Assembly (NCBI GenBank): GCA_041485845.1 | Contig: JBGPKH010000172.1 | Location: 1-14,318, forward strand | Reading direction: 5' to 3' | Source of the DNA: OMOG01 sp041485845 | GTDB taxonomy: Bacteria > Acidobacteriota > Terriglobia > Bryobacterales > Bryobacteraceae | DNA: 14,318 nt | Part shown: positions 7,025-13,062 of the stretch, piece after piece | How positions within the stretch are numbered: the stretch's first letter is position 1 | How the letters are laid out: each line of letters opens with the position of its first letter | Program-made: the position numbers and the translations under genes | Notes under the pieces: model-generated | The model's input: only the letters and a program-made list of their open reading frames with translations | The model's database searches: none | Told to the model about the DNA's origin: nothing

Positions 7025-7325
7025 ACTTCCTCATGATCGTCCATTGCGTCCGGCACTTCAGTGGGAGCCGCTCCGGAATCTTCGGCGCCGGCGCCGTTTC
7101 GGCGAAGGCCAGCTGGCGCCTGCGCTCCAGCGCTTCGAAGTCGTTCGCCGCACCCGTGAGGTGGGTGTCGGGTTTCTTCCTGCCGCCAAGCGTGACCGGG
7201 CGAGGACCATCAACGCCGCTTCGTGGAGCTTTCCTCAGCCCCGGCCCCGGTTGGGTGCATTGCACGCTTTCGAGGGATTCAGCGTTGCGAAACCCTATTG
7301 CGTTGACGCCGGCGCTGGCGATTTC
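7025..7325. other. Intergenic stretch with no recognised gene
   Basis: This 300-base gap lies between the PIN relic and the end of the vWA-like gene. A minus-strand frame of 103 codons (7265-6954) crosses it, with a segment reading NDFEALERRRQLAFAETAPA, but I recognise no family and it overlaps the PIN relic in another frame. A second minus frame ends in DDHEEV followed by TGA two bases before the PIN start, the arrangement expected for the tail of an upstream antitoxin, but its upstream sequence shows no known antitoxin fold. I see no RNA gene or terminator here. Confidence 0.3.
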
Positions 7326-8501
7326 TCAGGGCTGCTGCGAGGATCCTGGCAGAGGCGAGGCCTGCCGTTCGAGCTGACCGATGGCTTTGGCAAATTCGCC
7401 GGGCGTGCGGATGACCACGGTCTTGCCCTTGAGCCGGTTGACTGTATGGTTGATGGTGTCCGGCAGGGCCGCCTGCTGTTGCAGGAACCCCGGGCGGTAC
7501 TGAAAGTAGAAGAACCGGGGAGCCGCGCCTTGGGGCTTCTCCAGCTCGTCACGGGGCACCTTGTCGTAGGTGCGCGCCTGCGGGCCGAGGAACAGCACCA
7601 CGTCGGAGGGTTCCTTGGCGGCGACTTCGGCATTCACCAGGTCGGCGAGAAGGTCCAGGTGGCCGCCGCGGTTTTGCAGCACGCTGTAATTGACCAGGCC
7701 CAGCTCCAGCGCGCCGATCGATCGCGCCACCTGGCCCATGGCCTGCGGCACGAACGAGTCCTGGCGATACAGCTCCTTCTGCTGATCGAGGTTGAACACC
7801 ACCAGCCGGACGGACCGCACCGGCACGCGCTCGAGCACCGACGACAGCGTGCCCAACAGCATCATGTGGTCCCGCGGGGTCATCCGGGTGCGGCGCGGGT
7901 TGAGCGGCGCCGCGTGCATGAGCACGGTCAGGCGTATGGGAGCCGCGTCGTCGGTCTGCTGCATGGGAGGAGCGCCGCGCAAGGAAAAGTCGGAGACGGT
8001 AGCGGGGGGCAGCGCCACCTTCACCTGGCGCTCGCTGCGGCTCAGCCGGGCGTCGATGCTCCAGCCGTGGCCGCAGACGCGGTTGCTGTCGTCGACCATT
8101 TTCCAGGCCACCTCGTAACGGCCCTCGCCCAAGAGGTAGCCGCCGCCCACCTCCAGCGCGATCTTGGTCTGCGGGATATCCGGGAGCAGCGTCCGGAAGA
8201 GCAGATAGACGGGCTCGCGGGCGTCCCCGGCGGGCGTTATGCGCGTGAGGATGGTCCAGGCGTGTCCCGCGCCGCGATACTGGCTCATGGGCACGCGCAC
8301 CACGTAGCCGGCCTGGAAGCGGAACCCGAAGTTCAGCGCGGGCTTGATGGGCGTCACGTCGCACTGCAAGGGCAGGTCGCGGAAGCCGCGATCGAAATCC
8401 TTCAGGGTGGCGGGGAGCCTTCCGGGATTGACGATGCTTTGCGCAAATGCGCCGGCTGCCGTGAGGAGCACGAGGATCGGGACACGCCGCATTCCCTCCA
8501 T
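7326..8501 (-). CDS. Secreted protein with vWA-like C-terminal half
   Basis: A 391-aa exported protein without a family name I can give. It has a signal peptide (residues 1-20, ending GAFAQ), then a beta-rich region (about 35-180; LNFGFRFQAGYVVRVPMSQY and KIALEVGGGYLLGEGRYEVA). From about 188 to 378 it alternates predicted strands and helices in a vWA-like pattern: IRLTVLMHAAP, VRSVRLVVFNLDQQ, SDVVLFLGP, RFFYFQYRP, GKTVVIRTPGEFAKAIGQLE. The first strand lacks the DxSxS metal-site motif (it reads LMHAAPLNP), so it would not bind metal in the usual way. Such secreted vWA-like proteins are frequent in Solibacter-type genomes, which is the basis of the call. The start is ambiguous: ATG at 8501 (no Shine-Dalgarno) or at 8492 (GGAGG only two bases upstream). 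It is divergent from the DUF1080 gene across 50 bases. Confidence 0.65.
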   Translation of the reverse strand: MEGMRRVPILVLLTAAGAFAQSIVNPGRLPATLKDFDRGFRDLPLQCDVTPIKPALNFGFRFQAGYVVRVPMSQYRGAGHAWTILTRITPAGDAREPVYLLFRTLLPDIPQTKIALEVGGGYLLGEGRYEVAWKMVDDSNRVCGHGWSIDARLSRSERQVKVALPPATVSDFSLRGAPPMQQTDDAAPIRLTVLMHAAPLNPRRTRMTPRDHMMLLGTLSSVLERVPVRSVRLVVFNLDQQKELYRQDSFVPQAMGQVARSIGALELGLVNYSVLQNRGGHLDLLADLVNAEVAAKEPSDVVLFLGPQARTYDKVPRDELEKPQGAAPRFFYFQYRPGFLQQQAALPDTINHTVNRLKGKTVVIRTPGEFAKAIGQLERQASPLPGSSQQP

Positions 8502-8551
8502 TATCGCTGTCGAACCGGCCTGCCGCCATTTCGGATAAACTAGGGCTGAAG

Positions 8552-9493
8552 ATGAAACAACTGTGTCTATTCCTAACCGCGGCGGCAGCTCTCGTGGCGC
8601 TCGCCGCAGCGCAGCAGCCCAAATTCGGCAAGCAGGTCAAGTTCGGAGATCCGTTCCTCGGCCAATGGGACATCACCGTGACTACGCCCGCGGCCACCTA
8701 TCCCGACTGGATGCGCGTCTTTCTGACGGATTGCTGTCTGGCGGCGACCATCCAGCCGCGCAGCGGCGGACTCATTCCGGGCGCCGGCGTGAAGAAGGAC
8801 GGCCCCAACCATTTGACTATGACGGTGAGGCAGGCCACCTGGGATCTTACCCTGAACGGCGACAAATTCACCGGCGCCATCAAGCAGGGAGACGCCGTGC
8901 AAGCCCGATTGGAGGGAGTGCGCGCGCCAGCCTTGAAGCGCGCGATGCCCAGGGCCTGGACGGACCCCGAGCCGCTGTTTAACGGCAAAGACCTGACGGG
9001 ATGGGAACCCATCACCCCGGCCAACAACCATTGGGTGGTGAAGGACGGCGAGCTGGTGAACGAAGAGAAAGGCTCAAACCTCAAGACCACGCGAAAGTTC
9101 GACGATTTCAAGCTGCACATCGAATACAACTGCCCGGACAAAGGCAACAGCGGGATCTACCTGCGGGGACGGTACGAGGTCCAGGTGGAGTACGAACCGG
9201 CGGATGCCAACGACCAGCTCCACAGCATCGGCTCCATCTACAGTTTCCTGGCGCCCATGGCGGAGCTGCCGCGGAAGCCCGGCGCCTGGGAGAGCTTCGA
9301 CATCACGCTGGTAGGACGCTTCGTGACCATCGTGCGCAACGGCGTCAAGACCATGGACCAGATGGAGATCCTCGGTATCACCGGCGGCGCGCTGGACAGC
9401 CGTGAAGCCGAACCGGGGCCGTTCTACATTCAGGGCGATCACACCGGCGGGATGAAGTACCGCAACATCACGGTTTCGGCGCCGAAGAAGTAG
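8552..9493 (+). CDS. Secreted DUF1080 (3-keto-disaccharide hydrolase-type) protein
   Basis: A 313-aa exported protein. A signal peptide (residues 1-20, ALVALAAAQQ) is followed by a small beta-domain (about 30-125, GDPFLGQWDITVTT onward). The DUF1080 jelly-roll, a concanavalin-like fold, fills about 138-309. DUF1080 landmarks are PLFNGKDLTGW (141-151), WVVKDGELV (161-169), FDDFKLHIEY (183-192), KGNSGIYLRGRYEVQV (197-212), GAWESFDITLVGR (244-256) and FYIQGDHTGGMKYRNITV (291-308). Members of this family have been linked to hydrolysis of 3-keto-glycosides; the activity of this one is inferred. Normal DUF1080 proteins often lack the extra N-terminal domain, so the two-part layout is worth noting. 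The ATG is supported by AGGG six bases upstream. The protein faces the GH35-like gene tail to tail. Confidence 0.88.
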   Translation: MKQLCLFLTAAAALVALAAAQQPKFGKQVKFGDPFLGQWDITVTTPAATYPDWMRVFLTDCCLAATIQPRSGGLIPGAGVKKDGPNHLTMTVRQATWDLTLNGDKFTGAIKQGDAVQARLEGVRAPALKRAMPRAWTDPEPLFNGKDLTGWEPITPANNHWVVKDGELVNEEKGSNLKTTRKFDDFKLHIEYNCPDKGNSGIYLRGRYEVQVEYEPADANDQLHSIGSIYSFLAPMAELPRKPGAWESFDITLVGRFVTIVRNGVKTMDQMEILGITGGALDSREAEPGPFYIQGDHTGGMKYRNITVSAPKK

Positions 9494-9555
9494 GGCAGCG
9501 GAAGGGCGTCACGGTGCCCCTGGAGTTCAGGCCATTCTTGTCAAGTCAGAGGTGG

Positions 9556-9583
9556 GACAGACGATCGATTTTTGTCGTCTGTC
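9556..9583. terminator. Perfect inverted repeat between convergent genes
   Basis: GACAGACGA (9556-9564) and TCGTCTGTC (9575-9583) are perfect nine-base arms around a ten-base loop. They lie midway between the stop codons of the convergent DUF1080 and GH35-like genes (9493 and 9618). Flanking G and C tracts could lengthen the stem past a small bulge. There is no T-run after either arm; a run of five T lies in the loop on the plus strand. A bidirectional termination or mRNA-end structure is the best guess from position. Confidence 0.45.
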
Positions 9584-9617
9584 ACTCCCCGGCGGCTTTC
9601 AGCGGCTTAGGCACACC

Positions 9618-11921
9618 TCAATTCAGCGTGTAGACCGACCGGGCGGGCGACGGATGCGCGATCGTGAGGCTGGTGTTGCCGCGGCGGTCGGACGCCAGTC
9701 CGTCGGCGGGGAGCGGTGTGGTCTGTTCGATGGTCAGCGTGTTCTCCGCCAGGCGCACGGTGCGCTTCCAGCCCTTGCCGGCGAACTCGATCGTATCTCC
9801 GGCGGCGTGGACTTCCACCGGACCCGGCCCGGTGAGCACCCCCTGGTCGGGAAGGAAATTGACGTTTATGTCTTTGGCGGTGAATTCCATCCACCGGCCC
9901 CCATCCTGGGTGGAGAAGACGGCGCGCACCTTCTGCGATTCGAGCACCCATTCGGGCGAACCGTCGCCATCGAGGTCCGCCGTCCAGGCCACTGTGCGGC
10001 CGCGCGGCAGCAAAAGGACGCGCATGGGCAGATCGACATTGGCGCCGCCGGCGACGCGCAGCCGCCAGTCGTGCAGTCCCGGTTCGGCGTTGGCGGCGAA
10101 GAGGCGCACGGACACGCGGCGCTCCTCGGTGCCGCCGATGCTGATTTCGGTTTTTGGCGGGAAGAAATCCAGCCCTTCGCCGGAGGCTTCCAGGCGAAAG
10201 GTGCGGATCCCGGGATCGTTGTTGCGGATCGAGATTTCCAGGTTGCCGCCGGCTTTCGGCTCGACCGGAGCGGTGGGCGGCTCGGGCGTCAGCTCGGTCT
10301 GCGAGCCGAAGTGAATTTGTATCCCTTCCATCACGCGGATCGACGCCGGACGAAACAGTTGCAGGTGCGCCCGTCCCAGGAGCATGCCGTCGGCCTCGAT
10401 CGCCAGGTTGGCCCAATCGCCGTGGAGCATGTCGGCGGGGACACCGACCTCGTAATCGATCTCATTGGGCGACTTGACGGTGCGGGTGGCGGTGAATCCT
10501 TCGGGGAGGCGCAGGCGCGAGCGGGAGGCCACGTCCGCGGAAGAGTACGTCGTGGAGATGAGGTTCTTCTGGCCGATGACGAGCCGTCTGGCGTCGTTGA
10601 AGAATGCCGAGGTCTCGGGCTCCTCGATGGCAATTCCGATGCGGACGCGATGGCCGGGCGCCTGGCTCGCGGGGACTTTGAGGCGCGCGCGGAGCGCCTT
10701 GTCGTCCCAATCGAACTCCGTGGGCCGCCCCGCCGCGAGGAACGGACCGACCGGCTTGCGCGCCAATTGCAGAATCACTTCACCCGGCTGCGGGGCGGCG
10801 AATTCCATGGCCAGGATGCCGTTTTCGAATTCGATGGAGAGCAGTTCCGCAGTGGCGTAGACAATGTGTTCGGCGCCGGAGAAATTGGAGCATTCCCGGC
10901 ACAGCCCTCCGGGACCGATGGAAGCGTTGAGCGGCAGCCAGAGCGAATCGCCGGCGCCCACGGTTACACCGGGAATTACCAGCACGCGTTTGGAAGCGGG
11001 ATCCAGCACGCGCACGTCGTCATGAAACGGCTGGGCGCCGCGGTTGGTGATACTGACGGCGGAGACAGCGGGGGAGATCACCTGGATGGCGCTCACTCCT
11101 TCGGGGAGCCTGCCGGCCGCGGGTTTGGGGACGGCGACCGGCTGCAACGAGGGCAGCAGGCTCGCCCAGTTCCGCAGCAGCGCAGCGTCGCGGCGCAAGG
11201 CGCCGGTAGCGGGATGCTCGTCGCCGCTGAGTCCCACCGCGCCCTGGCGCAGGAACGAGGCGCCATCGGCGGACCAGCCGGCGGGATAGAGCGCGTCCTC
11301 CACGTTAGTCCAGAGGAGTGCGCCGCGAGCGCCGGAGGGGCTGCCGGCGATGGCTTCGCGGCTGCGCGCCAGAGCCGCCGGGTCGCTGGCCGAGAGAGTG
11401 GTAACCGGCGCCGGCGGAGGTGCGGCATCGATGGACAGCCCGCGCCCTTCCACGTAGGCGATGGGGCCGCCGTGGCTGGCGGTCTGCGGGGCCAGCAATT
11501 GATCGAGCTGTTTGAGCCACGCCCGCTGCGCGCGGGCGTCGGACGGCCCGGCGGCCGGGGTCCCGTTATTGGGCCACCCGGGGACCGGCGGCAGCGGACG
11601 CACCCACGCGTACAGGTCGAGCTTGCGCAGCAGGCGGATGAAGGCCACGAGGTCGCGGCGGGGGCTGGTGCGGCCGGTGAAATCGAATTCCGCGGGCTCG
11701 GCGTCGCCCTGCCGCGCCGCGCGGACCTGGTGCCAGTTCCAGGGAATGGAGAATTCGACGGTGCGCACTCCGATAGTCTTGAGCCAAACGAGCTCGCGCT
11801 CCCACAGCCCGCGGGGATAGAGGTAGTAGGGAAATTCCACCGCCTGCACGTAGTCGGACTTGGGTGTAGGGGCCGCCGGCAACAGCGACCCGAGGGCCAG
11901 CAGCAAGACGAGCGCGCGCAT
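9618..11921 (-). CDS. Secreted GH35-like (beta-galactosidase-type) protein, probably catalytically degenerate
   Basis: A 767-aa exported protein; the signal peptide is residues 1-17 (MRALVLLLALGSLLPAA). The N-terminal third follows the start of the GH35 barrel: YYLYPRGLWERELVWLKTIG then VRTVEFSIPWNWHQ (33-65; family pattern W---L-----GLNTVE-YVPWN-HE). It continues with FDFTGRTSPRRDLVAFIRLL, LDLYAWVRPLPPVPGWPNNG (101-120), then GGPIAYVEGRG (151-161). In active GH35 enzymes GGPI is followed by Q-x-ENEY carrying the proton donor; here that motif is lost. From about 275 on it is beta-rich, probably several sandwich domains, with a calcium-site-like DLDGDGSPEW near 649. It could be a binding or scaffold protein rather than an enzyme. 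ATG 11921 overlaps the upstream ATPase stop by one base, so translation is coupled. The GH35 link rests on N-terminal motifs only. Confidence 0.7.
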   Translation of the reverse strand: MRALVLLLALGSLLPAAPTPKSDYVQAVEFPYYLYPRGLWERELVWLKTIGVRTVEFSIPWNWHQVRAARQGDAEPAEFDFTGRTSPRRDLVAFIRLLRKLDLYAWVRPLPPVPGWPNNGTPAAGPSDARAQRAWLKQLDQLLAPQTASHGGPIAYVEGRGLSIDAAPPPAPVTTLSASDPAALARSREAIAGSPSGARGALLWTNVEDALYPAGWSADGASFLRQGAVGLSGDEHPATGALRRDAALLRNWASLLPSLQPVAVPKPAAGRLPEGVSAIQVISPAVSAVSITNRGAQPFHDDVRVLDPASKRVLVIPGVTVGAGDSLWLPLNASIGPGGLCRECSNFSGAEHIVYATAELLSIEFENGILAMEFAAPQPGEVILQLARKPVGPFLAAGRPTEFDWDDKALRARLKVPASQAPGHRVRIGIAIEEPETSAFFNDARRLVIGQKNLISTTYSSADVASRSRLRLPEGFTATRTVKSPNEIDYEVGVPADMLHGDWANLAIEADGMLLGRAHLQLFRPASIRVMEGIQIHFGSQTELTPEPPTAPVEPKAGGNLEISIRNNDPGIRTFRLEASGEGLDFFPPKTEISIGGTEERRVSVRLFAANAEPGLHDWRLRVAGGANVDLPMRVLLLPRGRTVAWTADLDGDGSPEWVLESQKVRAVFSTQDGGRWMEFTAKDINVNFLPDQGVLTGPGPVEVHAAGDTIEFAGKGWKRTVRLAENTLTIEQTTPLPADGLASDRRGNTSLTIAHPSPARSVYTLN

Positions 11922-12691
11922 CAATACTTCTTCGCCTTTCCCAGGCGGTAGTCTTCGATCAGCGGCATGCGGATGACCGTACACATTTCGAATAGACGCG
12001 AGCGGGCGCGGGCTCCGATACGCTCGGCGAGTGTGATCCGGTATTCCGGCTTACCAAGCACCGATTTCTCGACGACCGAACTCCCCGCGTCGCCGTCCGG
12101 CAGGTTGGTGGTGGCGATGAGCGGCTTGCGCTGGTTGCAGCGCGAGGTGACGATGGACGTGACCGTGTCTTCCACCCAGTCGGTGACGCGGTGCGCGCCG
12201 AGGTCGTCGAGCAGCAGGACTTCGCTATCGAGCGCGATCCGGTAAGCCTCCTTGTCGGAGGAATTGGAGCTGGGGTCATAGCCGGAGCGGATGCGGTCGA
12301 GCAGGTTCTGGTAGTCGCAAAAGACGCACTCGAATCCCTTCTCGATCACCTTGCGCATGGCGGCCACCGCCAGGTGCGTTTTGCCCGAGCCGGGCTCCCC
12401 GATGAGCAGCAGACCGGGGCGGGAATCGTTGGGGAAGTCGCGGACGAAGTTCTTCACCGTGAGCAGCACGTTGGTGAGGTCCCGGCGCGCGATGGGGTTA
12501 TCGGGGCCGGGCACCACGAAATTCTCGAACGAGGCGTTGCGGTAGAGCGGCGGGATCTGCGCGCGATCTTCCATGCGGCCGGCGCGGCCTTTGGCGCCGC
12601 AGTCGCAGCGTTTGGCGCTGGAAAGGTGAGCGCTTTCGACAACGATGAAACCGGTGCCGCCGCACTTGGGACAAACCGTATCCGTGGCCAT
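11921..12691 (-). CDS. DnaC/IstB-type AAA+ ATPase with N-terminal zinc-binding motif
   Basis: A 256-aa cytoplasmic ATPase of the helicase-loader group (DnaC, DnaI, IstB). The N-terminus has a short Cys cluster, CPKCGG (7-12) with CDC (29-31), probably one zinc site. The AAA+ core shows Walker A GEPGSGKT (98-105), a CDYQNLLDRIRSGY segment typical of DnaC-like proteins (125-138), Walker B LLLDDLG (159-165), sensor I ATTN (193-196) and an arginine-rich ERIGARARSRLFEM stretch (223-236) with the likely arginine finger. It presumably loads replicative helicase or acts as an IstB-like partner; no transposase lies beside it, which favours a cellular role. I chose ATG 12691, since the frame upstream to the TTG at 12751 has no Cys motif or ribosome site. 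Its TGA overlaps the ATG of the next gene, so the two form an operon. Confidence 0.82.
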   Translation of the reverse strand: MATDTVCPKCGGTGFIVVESAHLSSAKRCDCGAKGRAGRMEDRAQIPPLYRNASFENFVVPGPDNPIARRDLTNVLLTVKNFVRDFPNDSRPGLLLIGEPGSGKTHLAVAAMRKVIEKGFECVFCDYQNLLDRIRSGYDPSSNSSDKEAYRIALDSEVLLLDDLGAHRVTDWVEDTVTSIVTSRCNQRKPLIATTNLPDGDAGSSVVEKSVLGKPEYRITLAERIGARARSRLFEMCTVIRMPLIEDYRLGKAKKY

Positions 12692-12698
12692 CGGTTCT

Positions 12699-12704
12699 AT
12701 TATC
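12699..12704 (-). promoter_or_regulatory. Possible -10 box of the ATPase operon
   Basis: GATAAT on the minus strand (12704-12699) matches five of six bases of the -10 consensus. It ends seven bases before the ATG at 12691, which again would give a leaderless mRNA and would explain why no Shine-Dalgarno sequence is visible. The -35 position is not recognisable. Weak evidence on its own; the parallel with nuoA gives it some support. Confidence 0.3.
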
Positions 12705-12768
12705 GACCAGACGGCGGGGCGTGGAGCGGTTCCGGGCACGGGTTCCGGCAAGTCCGCTCCCTCACGGC

Positions 12769-12879
12769 CGGTACGAGGCCGGTATGACGCAGTTCGGCGG
12801 CCATACCCATTTCCTCACCGCCGGCGTGATGCAGGCCGCGCACGGGGAGAGTCCCAAAGACACCGCTGCAATTTCATGA
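12769..12879 (+). pseudogene. Short fragment resembling an aspartate/ornithine carbamoyltransferase
   Basis: The frame RYEAGMTQFGGHTHFLTAGV, then MQAAHGESPKDTAAIS and TGA at 12877-12879, resembles the region after the carbamoyl-phosphate loop of carbamoyltransferases. There a strand-helix unit with LGG is followed by a (K)GES--DTA motif. Here FGGHTHFL and HGESPKDTA occupy the same places. Everything before and after (the S-T-R-T-R loop, HPCQ and the C-terminal domain) is absent: upstream the frame runs into the divergent ATPase start region and downstream it stops at once. It is therefore a decayed piece of about 36 residues, or a chance match. No ribosome binding site belongs to it. Confidence 0.42.
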
Positions 12880-12882
12880 GAA

Positions 12883-12896
12883 TTAACTAGAGTTAA
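12883..12896. repeat. Inverted repeat TTAACT-AG-AGTTAA
   Basis: A perfect 14-base dyad just downstream of the carbamoyltransferase-like fragment and 80 bases upstream of the second receptor's -35 box. It is AT-rich in a GC-rich region and so stands out. It may be a regulator site for the receptor; there is no further evidence. Confidence 0.4.
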
Positions 12897-12922
12897 GCAG
12901 GATCGACGCCGCAGGATCTCAG

Positions 12923-12974
12923 TGGTCACACAAAGATCATGGTCACACTGGTCACACCTGGTCACACAAAGATC
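12923..12974 (+). repeat. Four copies of TGGTCACAC upstream of the receptor promoter
   Basis: Exact copies of TGGTCACAC begin at 12923, 12940, 12949 and 12959. Copies two and three are directly tandem, copy four follows after one base, and copy one is separated by AAAGATCA. The first and last copies extend to a 15-base direct repeat, GGTCACACAAAGATC (12924-12938 and 12960-12974). The array ends next to the TTGACA box at 12976. Spacing of 9-10 bases among the last three copies is close to one helical turn, which suits side-by-side binding of an activator. The function is inferred from position only. Confidence 0.8.
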
Positions 12975-12975
12975 C

Positions 12976-13005
12976 TTGACATCCCGATAGTAGCGGTATA
13001 CTATC
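12976..13005 (+). promoter_or_regulatory. Promoter of the second TonB receptor with operator dyad
   Basis: TTGACA (12976-12981) is a perfect -35 box. The best -10 is TATACT (12997-13002, 15-base spacer) or TACTAT (12999-13004, 17-base spacer). A perfect inverted repeat, GATAGTA-N6-TACTATC (12986-13005), covers the spacer and the -10 region, so a protein bound there would block RNA polymerase. Such dyads are used by dimeric winged-helix repressors (PadR-, GntR- or BlaI-type, for example); which one is unknown and no regulator gene is in the window. Confidence 0.68.
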
Positions 13006-13062
13006 GCGTCAACACCCGGATTTAGCGGAGCTTCCCGCCCGAAATGGAGATTAGTTGAGCTT

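Noticed and set aside
7044..8543. Plus-strand open frame of 499 codons opposite the vWA-like gene
   Set aside because: Its protein is rich in Arg, His and Gly without any domain, signal or ribosome site. The opposite strand has a signal peptide and a regular strand-helix pattern, so this is an antisense shadow of a GC-rich gene.
9552..11951. Plus-strand open frame of 799 codons opposite the GH35-like gene
   Set aside because: Low-complexity Gly/Arg/His/Gln composition, no start signals and no motifs; the minus strand carries the signal peptide and GH35-like motifs and is coupled to the ATPase.
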